Origin: Planctomycetota bacterium
GTDB taxonomy: Bacteria > Planctomycetota > Phycisphaerae > UBA1845 > PWPN01
Assembly: GCA_022711465.1 (NCBI GenBank)
Contig: JAKLEZ010000009.1
Location: 1-64,000 of the forward strand
DNA length: 64,000 nucleotides
Direction: 5' to 3'
The notes beneath the pieces were generated by a model, which made no database searches, was not told the origin of the DNA, and saw only the letters and a list, made by a program, of their open reading frames with translations. A program made the translations under genes and the position numbers. Numbering within the stretch: position 1 is the stretch's first letter; each line of letters begins with the position of its first letter. Positions 53,301 through 61,226 of this stretch are shown piece by piece.

Positions 53301-53331
53301 CATGCGTACCGGCCGCCGCCGACCCACTTGA
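50320..53331 (+). CDS. Subtilisin-like (S8) protease with two PKD domains and C-terminal anchor
   Basis: The protein has 1003 residues from ATG 50320, with GAGG upstream. After a signal peptide and a propeptide-like region (about to 215), the S8 catalytic triad is visible: D258 in IAVIDDSI, H323 in GEFHGTCVSG and S589 in NGTSAACPVVTGV. The oxyanion Asn lies in AANNSWGG. The region between His and Ser is longer than in subtilisin. Two PKD domains follow (YQWDFGDG and YDWDFGDGS). The C-terminus has LPQCGMG, a hydrophobic helix and RRRPT. It may process or degrade proteins at the cell surface, possibly its operon neighbours. The 31-bp gap from the RTX gene implies co-transcription. Confidence 0.9.
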   Translation: MRSNRMGIRVQVRPLTGPLVVIACAMAGAAAWSSAAYGAGGATGLVTQSGTEYTLVLDPRQSSEAITQRLASAGHLSISRIPGLPPRFAHYRLITVPAADQTTKNQLLAVDGVLAVRNVHRCASLDYPILETGQIIAKFKPGTPYAQVQSTAARHGCTVRRQFALLNQVYVLNLNDTTITGMQCAAALAAEPNVVFSHPSLLFKLEKHAESIDDPLYPYQWHLQNTGQLPGATPGEDIKAPEAWEITQGQGAVIAVIDDSIQKDHEDLKDNYLTGVDMLGSTFNDDWSDPSWVVPGDSDGDPSPYFGPDPYLGTVTGLYGEFHGTCVSGIICARANNVGVRGVAPMASLVGCKIGLGSLYTTDQDVADAFIFAETNGAMAANNSWGGPGQAILPTIPNTSLMLPDLISDTIKTVSTTGRGGRGMLVLYSAGNSSMLISFGNIYGGMPQVMAIGATMRNGLIACYSDYGPDMSVCAPGGGSAAPRDTMGGGVALSDCFEADIATTDDSEVPGYWITNYDLVGNTWVFLPGYPIRGLNPPMKFLTSGTYFPGPNCIPSMPGGNFCIPQVPDNYETVDFPQQDYTRHMNGTSAACPVVTGVAALAFSINPNMTAQEARNLIEHTADRILAPNEYWDPITGHNDRYGHGRVNAYRAVQAAQAAKTWPSPIKNIQNVSSQALVRLFWEFPDWDEDGFADADAAAVLIVRALSGKLLWAPTDGVEYTVGQQVAPGVVVVANSLIDTLDQTGLQAGKYDFAFFTRNGSNYYSWGRSVTVTTTGTITMPLASISAAPIAGRAPLTTHFAAGVIDPSHGVKNLTYQWDFGDGTAISNEVTPDHTYTIAGEYFPQVTVTDSAGLSAKASTRIVVSGAANKPPQASIVASKTSGQAPLPIVFQGFGIDPDIGGFIVRYDWDFGDGSTASGQIVEHVFVAGGTYGVSLTVTDDQGASGSTSILISVSGASSTLAETDPPGTLGRSLPQCGMGLPVALLGISVGLVTMRTGRRRPT

Positions 53332-53369
53332 GATCAAAACGAAGCATCGCCCGCCTGTGGGCGGGTGCG

Positions 53370-53413
53370 GCACGGGGCTGGCTGAAGGCACACACCTTCG
53401 ACCGGCCCCGTGC
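53370..53413. terminator. Bidirectional hairpin terminator
   Basis: GCACGGGGCTGG (53370-53381) pairs with CCGGCCCCGTGC (53402-53413) over 12 bp with one T-G pair. An inner helix GAAGG (53384-53388) with CCTTC (53395-53399) extends it, and GTTTCTG follows. It lies between convergent genes and can stop transcription from both sides. A smaller hairpin (CCCGCC/GGCGGG) sits at 53350-53365. Confidence 0.6.
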
Positions 53414-53456
53414 GTTTCTGTGCCTCCCCCCGGCCGTCTCAGCGCGTGGAAATGAT

Positions 53457-54938
53457 CTACAGTCTCACGTGGGCCACCACGATCCCTTCGGGATCCCGGT
53501 AGGTCTTGGCGTCGTCCTCGGTGCGAACGGTCGCGCATCGGGTCAGGAAATACAGCGTCGGTTCGACGATGTGCTGGTTGTTCAGGAAGGGTTCCGTGTA
53601 CTTGATAGCTCCGTACTTGGCCTCGTCGATGTGGTGCTGCCGCCCCACGCGATCGTCCCAGTCCACGCCTTCGGTGAGGAAACCGTGAGGACCGTAATGA
53701 TGCTTGGCCGCAGCCCGCAGGAGGGTCAGCCCGTCAGCTAGGTACCTTCCCTCCCCCGTGTCGGAGTAGGCCTCCAGGAAGGCCAGCGATGCTTCGGCGT
53801 TCTCCCACATGTACGACGTATTCCAGCTGTCCTCCATGAACAGCAGACCGGTCGTCGCGAGTCCGTTGCGGTCCTCGGTCATCTTGAACCGCTCCAGGCG
53901 CGGCAGGATCTTCTCCAGGGCGAACCGGCCCAGGGCCGGGTCACCCAGAACCTGGCCGGCGCGGCGGATGACTCGGAACGCGGTCGAGCAGGTCACGTTC
54001 TCCTCGGCGTCGTAGGTGTCATGGTTGATGCTGGCATAGAATCCGCCCGCCCGCATGAAGGCCTGGACTCCGGTCCGCAACTTCTCCCGGTAATCACCCA
54101 GCTTCCGGTCGGTCAGCTCCGCCCATAGCTGCAAAATGAACAAGCCGTCGCCACTGGTGGCAAAGAAAGCATCGTCGCCACCCTCGGCTGCCCGCGGATA
54201 CGGGCTGCCGTCCGGTGTGCAGCGGCGGGGAAACCAGCCGTTGGCCAGCGGCTTGAGGTGAGCATCGAGCCACCGGGCGTATGCGACGGCCGCGGCCCTC
54301 AGCCGGCCCCGGCGGCGCTCGTCGAGATCCGAACAGAACAGCATCTGCACCGCCACCTTGGCGGTCGAGCCAGGACAAAACCAGTCGTTCGTGTGCTTGA
54401 AATTGAGCACGATCCGGTCCGTGGGAATGTGCCGGTACCCGCGGATCAAACCGCTGCCGGTGTCAATGAAGCCAGCGTCGAGGACGTGGTCGATGACAGA
54501 AAGGGCAGTCCGTTCCACGTCCGTCTTGCCGGTGAACCGGGCCCATTGAATGAGTTCGTAAGCTCCGCCGACGGCATTGGCCGCCCAGCCCGGGCCTTCC
54601 AGCGGGCCAAAGTCGTGCCAGCCCATGATCGCTCCGTCGAGACCAACGAAACTCGATGTGGAGCACGCTCGGCCCCGGTAAGTGGTCATGCACCGGGTGA
54701 GCGTAAAACGGAGCGAGTCGGCGGCGCTGTCGAAGATCGTGTAACGCGGATTCTCCGGGACGTAGAACCGGCCGGAAGAGGGCGAGGACCGGGAGGTGGG
54801 AAGGCTCGACGACGGCCGGCTCTCGGCGGCTGCGACCGCGTACCGGGGATGAGGCCGGCTGGCCATCAGGCTCGCCATGGCGGCTCCGCCCATGAGACGG
54901 AGAAAACCGCGGCGATCCAATTCCGTGATACGATGCAT
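53457..54938 (-). CDS. Tat-exported (alpha/alpha)6-barrel glycosidase-like protein
   Basis: The protein has 493 residues. The N-terminus has a twin-Arg signal (DRRGFLRLMGGAAMASLMAS). The mature part shows repeated helix pairs of an (alpha/alpha)6 toroid: GPGWAANAVGGAYELIQWAR, TNDWFCPGSTAKVAVQML, DDAFFATSGDGLFILQLWAE, YMWENAEASLAFLEAY. Acidic residues suitable for catalysis are present, but no GH family signature is clear; GH88/GH105/GH127-like folds are possible. Tat export suggests it folds before crossing the membrane. It begins 11 bp downstream of the next barrel protein and forms a two-gene operon with it. Confidence 0.75.
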   Translation of the reverse strand: MHRITELDRRGFLRLMGGAAMASLMASRPHPRYAVAAAESRPSSSLPTSRSSPSSGRFYVPENPRYTIFDSAADSLRFTLTRCMTTYRGRACSTSSFVGLDGAIMGWHDFGPLEGPGWAANAVGGAYELIQWARFTGKTDVERTALSVIDHVLDAGFIDTGSGLIRGYRHIPTDRIVLNFKHTNDWFCPGSTAKVAVQMLFCSDLDERRRGRLRAAAVAYARWLDAHLKPLANGWFPRRCTPDGSPYPRAAEGGDDAFFATSGDGLFILQLWAELTDRKLGDYREKLRTGVQAFMRAGGFYASINHDTYDAEENVTCSTAFRVIRRAGQVLGDPALGRFALEKILPRLERFKMTEDRNGLATTGLLFMEDSWNTSYMWENAEASLAFLEAYSDTGEGRYLADGLTLLRAAAKHHYGPHGFLTEGVDWDDRVGRQHHIDEAKYGAIKYTEPFLNNQHIVEPTLYFLTRCATVRTEDDAKTYRDPEGIVVAHVRL

Positions 54939-54949
54939 GGCCCACCTGC

Positions 54950-57649
54950 CTAACGCCGGATCTCAATATCCCACCGGATGAGTCGGTCACCTGCCACCAG
55001 GGCCACGTCCTCGCCCGCCTTGACGGTCTTGCCGCCGAGCCGAACCGTGTTTGCCCAGTCGCGCGTGTGCAGCACAACTCGTGTCGGAGGTGTCCGCCCG
55101 GGTATGGCGACTTCCAGGACTGCGGTTCTGCCGTCTTGGGCCATCGCCAGGGTCATCGTGAGCGGCCCGAATCGCGTGAGCACGCTTCTCAGCGACGTCC
55201 TCGCGCCGGGAGCCAGCCACGTCGGCGGTAAGCCTTCGAGCAGATGCAGCTCGGCCCCTCGCTCGATACAGAGCAGGTGGGCCGTCAGTCGGATGAACTC
55301 CGCGCTGGCCCAGTTGTGGGGCATGTCGCCGCAGATCTCCTCCGCCGCACCAACGGGATTCTGCTCCTCACGCCAGGCCAGCAGCGGAGAGGAGTGATTG
55401 CCCAGGGCGTACAGCACCTCGGCCGCTTTCCTGCCCTGCCCCAGCCAGGCGAACGCGTGCCCGTAGAACGACCCGCCGTAGCCCCAGATACCCGCGTCCA
55501 GCCAGCCGGTACCCTTGACCAGCCCCTGGCATTCGTTGTCCGTCAGGCTGGCCATCGTGCCGAGCATGATCGGATCGCTGGACGCGAACAGCTCTCCGGG
55601 GTAGACGCCGTGCAGGAAAGCCCACAGAGCTTTGTGTGGGGCCTTCTTCAACGGGCGATCCATGGGGATGGGCAACATGCGGTTGCCGAACGAGTCGGAG
55701 CACAAGTCGCGGGCCGCGGCCTTCGCGAAGGCCGCCTGCATGTCATCGTATTCGGCCGCCCAGCGCTGGGCCGCATCTGCCTTGCCCATCCGCTCGGCCA
55801 TGGCGACGGCCGACTTCAGGCCGGTGAGAAGCCAGTAGACGTTGGTGTACTCGCTGATCGGACCGCCAAGTCCGCCGTCCGGAAAGCCGGGGGGCACCAG
55901 CCCTGCGTGCAGGGCCTTCGGATCGGCCGAGGCCCGCTTGCGGAGTGCGGCGATGAAACTGACCGCCTTCTCGACTCGTGGCCAGGTTGCCTTCAGCCAC
56001 TCCTGGTCGCCGGTCAACTGTTGGTGGCGGTCGATGACCCACAGCACGATGCCCGTTTCCTTCCAGTGCTGGTTGAGCAGCTCGAAGGAACCATCCGGCC
56101 GCTGCTGACTCAACATGTATTGCACGCCAGCCCGGGTCTCCTTGGCCCGGTCCAGTATGGTCACTGCCTCGAGCAGGAAGGCCCCGTCCACGATCCACAA
56201 GCCTCGATAACAGGTCGGCCCGACCTGGAATGCGGGCAGGCCGTCCTTGATCTCCCGAGCCTGGTAGATGTTGCGAATGCAGGAGTCGATCAGGGCCTGT
56301 ATTCCGGCGTCCGGCACCTTAATGCCCCCGTAGGGGAGATCGGCTTTCTGCCAGTACTCACGTGCCTTGTCCAGAGCCTGTTCGGCCTGCTGAACCGTCC
56401 AGCTCTGCGGATCCGCCGCCCGGGTGATCGCGACGACGAAGCCGTACGCTTCGCCGGATCGCAGCGTTGTGGTCGCGAGTGCGATCGTCGCTTCCCGTTC
56501 GGCCACCTTCGCCGATTCGACCTCGCCGGAGCAACGAATCATGGGCTGCTCGCCCACCCAGAGCGTGGCCGTCCGCTCGTCGTAGCGAAGTCCGAGCCGT
56601 GACTGCACCCGGATCACCGGCCGGGCCTCGGGACGCAACGAGGCGGTGGCCCGCACCGAGGCCAGCACGAGGTCCACCCGCGGTGTTCTCTGCGGTGAGC
56701 CGGCATTGCGACCGCCGGGCAGATAGCCTAAGGCCTTCGCGGTGGCCTCGCCTCGGATGACTGCGTCGAGGTCCGGCTGCTGCTCGAAGACCCAGAGGGC
56801 GTTGAGGATGGTGTTCTTATCCGAAGCGACCGCGGCGGCGCTGACTTCAATATCGAGCCATCCGTCGCCGTTCAGATCCTTGGCATCGACCGCCTTGGCG
56901 AACGCCGCATTCTGGCCGTGGTCCGCGATCGGGTCAACCTGGTTCCGGATCCTGCCTTCGACCCGAAGCTCGAGTACCCGCTTCCCGGGCTTGTTCCAGT
57001 AGCCCTCGCAGAGGCCGAACACGACGCAGTAATCTCTGCCAGCCTCGGCCTTGAAGCGATAGCGGAGTGAGGTTCCGAAACCGACGTCAATGTCCGCGAA
57101 AACGGCCCCGGCCGGAGCCTTGGGTCTGGCCCAGCCAAGATTGGGGGCGAATTGGCCGAGCCGTTCGATACCACGCCCCGAGTTCAGTTTGGCGAACTCC
57201 TGCGTCGGCGCCGACGGCCAGGCGACCGGGTCGGTGACCGCGAACGCCTGCGTGGTCAGCTCCAGCGACCCTTGCTTGGCGGTCGTGATCACGATCGGCA
57301 CGCGTGGGTCGTCCAGCCGCTGCTCGGTCCATGTGACCGGCTCGCCGTCCAGCCCGACGGTGATCCGCGTCCCGAACTGAGCAAACTCGCCGGGATAGTC
57401 GTACAGCATTGCCCCATCCTTGCCCACGAGCGTCTTCTGCCAGTCGTCCGGCAGGCAGATCGAGGTCTGCCAGTAGGGAGGCTGGAAACGGTGATCGAGC
57501 ACAAAGGGCTTGTCCAGCGACTTGCCCAGCTTGAGCCCGGGGCACGAGACCTCGCCCTCGCGGTATTGGAGCTGGACCTCGGCCGCGGTGACGAAGCCGG
57601 CGAGTGTCAGGAGAAGATGAATCCCGGCAACAGTGGTTAGGTTACGCAT
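54950..57649 (-). CDS. Exported six-hairpin glycosidase-like protein
   Basis: The protein has 899 residues with an N-terminal Sec signal peptide (TTVAGIHLLLTLAGFVTA). The first 430 residues are beta-rich and contain a jelly-roll-like region (LRYRFKAEAGRDYCVVFGLC, DLNGDGWLDIEVSAAAV). The C-terminal half is an (alpha/alpha)6 barrel: WIVDGAFLLEAVTILDRAKE, YTNVYWLLTGLKSAVAMAER, AKGTGWLDA-like loop, HNWASAEFIRLTAHLLCIER. The order beta-sandwich then toroid recalls GH78/GH95-type enzymes acting on rhamnosides or fucosides, but no family can be fixed by eye. It is upstream of the Tat-exported barrel protein in the operon. Confidence 0.75.
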   Translation of the reverse strand: MRNLTTVAGIHLLLTLAGFVTAAEVQLQYREGEVSCPGLKLGKSLDKPFVLDHRFQPPYWQTSICLPDDWQKTLVGKDGAMLYDYPGEFAQFGTRITVGLDGEPVTWTEQRLDDPRVPIVITTAKQGSLELTTQAFAVTDPVAWPSAPTQEFAKLNSGRGIERLGQFAPNLGWARPKAPAGAVFADIDVGFGTSLRYRFKAEAGRDYCVVFGLCEGYWNKPGKRVLELRVEGRIRNQVDPIADHGQNAAFAKAVDAKDLNGDGWLDIEVSAAAVASDKNTILNALWVFEQQPDLDAVIRGEATAKALGYLPGGRNAGSPQRTPRVDLVLASVRATASLRPEARPVIRVQSRLGLRYDERTATLWVGEQPMIRCSGEVESAKVAEREATIALATTTLRSGEAYGFVVAITRAADPQSWTVQQAEQALDKAREYWQKADLPYGGIKVPDAGIQALIDSCIRNIYQAREIKDGLPAFQVGPTCYRGLWIVDGAFLLEAVTILDRAKETRAGVQYMLSQQRPDGSFELLNQHWKETGIVLWVIDRHQQLTGDQEWLKATWPRVEKAVSFIAALRKRASADPKALHAGLVPPGFPDGGLGGPISEYTNVYWLLTGLKSAVAMAERMGKADAAQRWAAEYDDMQAAFAKAAARDLCSDSFGNRMLPIPMDRPLKKAPHKALWAFLHGVYPGELFASSDPIMLGTMASLTDNECQGLVKGTGWLDAGIWGYGGSFYGHAFAWLGQGRKAAEVLYALGNHSSPLLAWREEQNPVGAAEEICGDMPHNWASAEFIRLTAHLLCIERGAELHLLEGLPPTWLAPGARTSLRSVLTRFGPLTMTLAMAQDGRTAVLEVAIPGRTPPTRVVLHTRDWANTVRLGGKTVKAGEDVALVAGDRLIRWDIEIRR

Positions 57650-57699
57650 GAGATGGTCCCGAAAACGAAGCAGGTACCAACGCCCTCGCTTGTCGCGTG

Positions 57700-57705
57700 A
57701 TTATA
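57700..57705 (-). promoter_or_regulatory. Consensus -10 element of the glycosidase-like operon
   Basis: TATAAT on the minus strand (57700-57705) is about 50 bases upstream of the start codon at 57649. The -35 at 16-18 bp is not recognisable. Confidence 0.4.
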
Positions 57706-57771
57706 GACGAGCGTGGCTGCAACGCCAGCGTGTAACCGAGACGTTCAGGCGGTGGCGGCCGAGGATCAGGG

Positions 57772-58677
57772 TCAGCCGGGCTGTGTTTTGGGGACCTTGC
57801 TCGACGCCGCTTCCTTCGGTTTGGACCGGGCAGGCTGCGTCCCTGTCGTCTCTGCTCTTCGAATGAAGCAGTCGATCAACTTGCCGCCGCCGGGCACCCC
57901 ACGGAGAAGGCGTTTCTTCTGTTCCTCAGTCAGTTGTTGGGTGTCCTTGTGGTTGGGCTTGGACGTGTAGAGAACCCACTTCGGGAACCTCCGGTCCAGC
58001 GTCGCAAGGGTGATCTTGTCTCCGTCGATCTGGAGCAGATGATAAACCCAGTAGTTGTGTGATTTCTCGTCCTGACCGGCCTCGCCGTACATGAATGTGG
58101 TGTGAACGATCTGACATCCCTTGCCGGGCGGCATCCTGACGAAGTCTTCAGGCCCCGGGGCGACAGTCGGCTCCGTCAGGACGGCGTAGTGCGTGGCTGT
58201 TGAGAGCAGAAGCACACGATCGTAGTACTCCGCCCCAAGGCCGCACCCGCCGCTGGGGAAATGGAGGACGTAATCAGGCTTCCCGTCCTGGTTGAGGTCG
58301 CCTCGATAGGCCGCGGAAGCACACCACTTGTACGCCGAGACCCGCCTGGGCGGCAGAATCGTATCCCCGTTGGCTCCGATGAGCGCGAGCCAGCATCCAT
58401 CATCCTGTTGACGCACATGGATCCGCGGTCCTTGTGAGCGGGCTTCTCCAAACGTGTATTGCAGGCCTGGTTGGTTGGCGGGTGGTATCACGCGGTCCAT
58501 CACCGGGAGTTCGGTCAGTCTCACTTGAGGAGGCTGCTTGCCAGGCTCGAACGGGCCGTAGTCTCTGGGATAGGCCCACAACGGCGCCGGTGCCGTCAGG
58601 ATCAGCGCTGCACTTGTCACCCGTGCGACCAGGCCCGCAGCACGGAATCGGCCGAACGCGCCTCTGCGGATCGTCAC
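57772..58677 (-). CDS. Exported hypothetical protein
   Basis: The protein has 301 residues if started at GTG 58677, which puts a classic signal peptide first (VARVTSAALILTAPAPLWA). ATG 58824, 17 bases after the sucD stop with GGAGAA upstream, would add 49 residues before that signal. The mature protein contains YRGDLNQDGKPDYVLHFPSG, a Ca-binding DxNxDGxxD loop like those in dockerin or FG-GAP proteins, then a mostly beta region and a Lys/Ser/Pro-rich tail. No known family. It follows sucD on the same strand and may be co-transcribed with it. Confidence 0.7.
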   Translation of the reverse strand: MTIRRGAFGRFRAAGLVARVTSAALILTAPAPLWAYPRDYGPFEPGKQPPQVRLTELPVMDRVIPPANQPGLQYTFGEARSQGPRIHVRQQDDGCWLALIGANGDTILPPRRVSAYKWCASAAYRGDLNQDGKPDYVLHFPSGGCGLGAEYYDRVLLLSTATHYAVLTEPTVAPGPEDFVRMPPGKGCQIVHTTFMYGEAGQDEKSHNYWVYHLLQIDGDKITLATLDRRFPKWVLYTSKPNHKDTQQLTEEQKKRLLRGVPGGGKLIDCFIRRAETTGTQPARSKPKEAASSKVPKTQPG

Positions 58678-58841
58678 TTCGCGGCAGGACGGCCGCTCGT
58701 ACGGCAGCCAGTCAGAGGTGGTTAGCGGCAGAAGGTGACTCAGACCCAGGTATGCGTTGCCGCCTCCTCGGTCGCGGACCCCTGCAGGGACCTGAAACAG
58801 ACTGGCTTGGCCTGTGCCTTCCATAGCGATGGGTTCTCCGG

Positions 58842-59729
58842 CTATCGCAGAAGGACAGCGACGGTCTCTCCAATGTCCGCCGGGCTTCTGGCCACAATGA
58901 TGCCCGCGGCGTCGAGGGCGGCGATCTTGCTCGCGGCCGTGCCTTCGCCGCCGGAGATGATGGCCCCGGCATGGCCCATGCGGCGGCCCGGCGGAGCGGT
59001 CTGGCCGGCGATGAAAGCCACCACCGGCTTGGTGACGTTCGCCTTGATGTACGCCGCCGCCTGCTCCTCGTCGGTGCCGCCGATCTCGCCGATCAGGACG
59101 ATCGCGTGCGTCGCAGGGTCTTTCTGGAACATCTCCAGCAGCTCGATGAAGTTCAGCCCCTTGACCGGATCGCCTCCGATACCGATGCAGGTCGACTGCG
59201 AGAGCCCGCGTGTCGTGCACTGCCAGACGGCTTCGTACGTCAGCGTGCCACTTCGCGAGATGAGCCCGACGTTCTTCGAGCCGTCGGCCGGTGCCTTGTG
59301 GATGTAGCCGGGCATGATCCCGATCTTGCACTCGCCCGGCGTGATGATGCCCGGGCAATTCGGGCCAACCAGCTTCACGCCGCGATCATCGAGGTACTTG
59401 CGAAGCCGAACCATGTCCAGCGTGGGCACTCCCTCGGTGATGAGCACGACCAGTCCGATGCCGGCGTCAGCCGCCTCCATGGCCGCGTCGGACGCAAAGC
59501 GAGCGGGCACCAAGATGAGCGTCGCGTCCGCCCTGGTCGCCCGGATCGCCTGGTGACAGGAGTCAAAGATTGGCAGACCATGCTCGCTCTTGGTGCCGCC
59601 CTTGCCGGGGGTGACCCCGCCGACCATCTTCGTACCGTAGGCCAGGCACTGGCCGGTGTGGAACGCGCCGGCCTTGCCGGTTATGCCCTGGCAGATGACG
59701 CGGGTGTCCTTGTCAACAAGAATGCTCAT
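58842..59729 (-). CDS. sucD: Succinyl-CoA synthetase alpha subunit
   Basis: The protein has 295 residues. [17 protein letters not shown] binds CoA, GVTPGKGG follows, and the phosphorylated active His lies in [38 protein letters not shown] and [13 protein letters not shown] match the family. With the beta subunit it interconverts succinyl-CoA and succinate with nucleotide formation in the TCA cycle. Unusually, sucC is not directly upstream; the acetyltransferase, isomerase and membrane protein genes lie between them on the same strand. Confidence 0.95.
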   Translation of the reverse strand: MSILVDKDTRVICQGITGKAGAFHTGQCLAYGTKMVGGVTPGKGGTKSEHGLPIFDSCHQAIRATRADATLILVPARFASDAAMEAADAGIGLVVLITEGVPTLDMVRLRKYLDDRGVKLVGPNCPGIITPGECKIGIMPGYIHKAPADGSKNVGLISRSGTLTYEAVWQCTTRGLSQSTCIGIGGDPVKGLNFIELLEMFQKDPATHAIVLIGEIGGTDEEQAAAYIKANVTKPVVAFIAGQTAPPGRRMGHAGAIISGGEGTAASKIAALDAAGIIVARSPADIGETVAVLLR

Positions 59730-59776
59730 GGAGCAGCTCTCAGCAGTCAGCGATCAGAGCGATCACCTTCGCCGAC

Positions 59777-60283
59777 TCAGCTAAGCTTAGGCTTCGCGGC
59801 CGAGCCTGGCAATCGGCTCGCGAAGCACGGTTTCGCGTTCGACATGACGATCGGCTGTTCCAGCGTGAGGCAGTAGTCGGTGAAGCCGACCGCATGCCAG
59901 AAAGCGATGCCTGGGGTGTTGCCTACCAGCACTTCCACCCGCAGTCGCGGGGCATCCTGCCAGGCGTGTTCCGTTAGCCACTTCACCGCCGCCCGGCCGA
60001 TGCCTTGTCGCCGATAGTCGCGATCCACGAAGAACTGCCGTAGGTAGTACCACTCCGGCTCACGGCGGTACAGCCCGTAGCCCAGAACAATCCCGGCACG
60101 TGAGAAGATGATCGCCTTGTACTCACCCTCCAGCCAGCCGGCCATCCGTTGTTCGAGCTCCGCGACCGTCATGGTGTTCCGGTGGCCTTCGTCCTCGATC
60201 AGCCGGCAGTTGAGCAACCCCAGCGTGGGACAGTCCTCCTTCGTGGCGTAGCGGTACTCGATGGTATCGTTCGGCGGATTCAT
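59777..60283 (-). CDS. GNAT-family N-acetyltransferase
   Basis: The protein has 168 residues from ATG 60283, with GGAGG eight bases upstream. EYRYATKEDCPTLGLLNCRL opens the fold. YYLRQFFVDRDYRRQGIGRAA contains the Q/RxxGxG/A acetyl-CoA loop (RRQGIG). VEVLVGNTPGIAFWHAVGFTDY is the C-terminal strand-helix pattern with the expected Asn and Tyr. The acceptor could be a small amine, an amino acid or a protein; nothing in the sequence decides. It is translated from the sucC-sucD interval and starts 19 bp downstream of the isomerase stop. Confidence 0.88.
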   Translation of the reverse strand: MNPPNDTIEYRYATKEDCPTLGLLNCRLIEDEGHRNTMTVAELEQRMAGWLEGEYKAIIFSRAGIVLGYGLYRREPEWYYLRQFFVDRDYRRQGIGRAAVKWLTEHAWQDAPRLRVEVLVGNTPGIAFWHAVGFTDYCLTLEQPIVMSNAKPCFASRLPGSAAKPKLS

Positions 60284-60302
60284 GATTGTGCCTCCGTGCG
60301 GC

Positions 60303-61187
60303 TCAAATGCCGTCCACGAGCGGCTCCAGGCAGCGCTTGGCCACCAGCAGGCCGGTGTCCTCGAGTTGCCGGCCACCCTCGTGGTTGCAGTAGACCGCGT
60401 CGTGCCAGCCCTCGATATTCAGATCCCCGTGGTATCCAGCCCGCAGCAGTTCCTTGACGATGGCCGCCCAGTCCGAATCGCCCAGACCGGGGAAGCAGTG
60501 CTCGATCGCCCCCCGGTGGCAGATGCCGTAACGGTCCGTCACGTCCCGATAGACCTTGGCGTCCTTGGCATGGACGTGGTAGACCTTCGATCCGAACTGC
60601 CGCAAGTTGGCGACCGGGTCGATCAGCTGGCAGACCAGGTGCGAGGCATCCCATTCCAGACCGATCGCCTCAGACGGTACGGCGTCGAAGCACCGCTCCC
60701 ACATGGCCGGCGTGCACATGCAGTTGATCCCTCCGAACGGCAGGTGGAACGACCCCATCGGGCAAGGCTCGAAGGCAATGCGAACCCCGGCATCGGCCGC
60801 CGCCTTGGCGTGCTCGTTCCAGATCTCCCTGAACCGAGGCAGCGAGGCGTCGAGTTCGGCGTTCATGACCCGCCCGGCGAAACCCGCCACCGTCCCGACG
60901 CCCAGCTCCCGGGCCAGGGCGACGCAGCTCCGCACCCGCTCGCAGTGAGCTCGGGCGACGTTCGGGTCGGCGTCCATGTGGTTGACGTAGAAGCCGCCGA
61001 TACAACTGATCCGCAGTCCGGCCTCCTGGTAGGTTGCGCGGACCTCCGCCACCCGGCTCTGCCAGCCGTCGTGCCCGGGCATGAACGGATCCTCGGGCTT
61101 GACCAGCAGCTCCACGCTGCCGAATCCATGCTCACGAGAGAAGGCGATTCGATCACCATCGAGAGGACTCAGAAATCCGATACGCAT
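60303..61187 (-). CDS. Sugar phosphate isomerase/epimerase (TIM barrel)
   Basis: The protein has 294 residues. MRIGFLSPLDGDRIAFSREH and GFGSVELLVKP form the first strands. GTVAGFAGRV, VRIAFEPCPMGSFHLPFGG, IGLEWDASHLVCQ and VYHVHAKDAKVY supply a Glu, Asp/His and His metal site, with the last Glu in GDLNIEGWHDAV. This is the AP-endonuclease-2-like barrel of ketose epimerases and inosose dehydratases. The substrate is unknown. It lies in the sucC-sucD interval, and its neighbours on the same strand give no pathway. The paralogue at 22589 is only distantly similar by eye. Confidence 0.87.
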   Translation of the reverse strand: MRIGFLSPLDGDRIAFSREHGFGSVELLVKPEDPFMPGHDGWQSRVAEVRATYQEAGLRISCIGGFYVNHMDADPNVARAHCERVRSCVALARELGVGTVAGFAGRVMNAELDASLPRFREIWNEHAKAAADAGVRIAFEPCPMGSFHLPFGGINCMCTPAMWERCFDAVPSEAIGLEWDASHLVCQLIDPVANLRQFGSKVYHVHAKDAKVYRDVTDRYGICHRGAIEHCFPGLGDSDWAAIVKELLRAGYHGDLNIEGWHDAVYCNHEGGRQLEDTGLLVAKRCLEPLVDGI

Positions 61188-61226
61188 ACGCTCTGGCTCC
61201 CTGTGCGCACAAGTGGTCCTGCCTGG

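Noticed and set aside
58678-59358. N-terminal extension of the exported hypothetical protein into sucD
   Set aside because: It reads sucD out of frame; a signal peptide begins at 58677 and an alternative ATG at 58824 is after the sucD stop.
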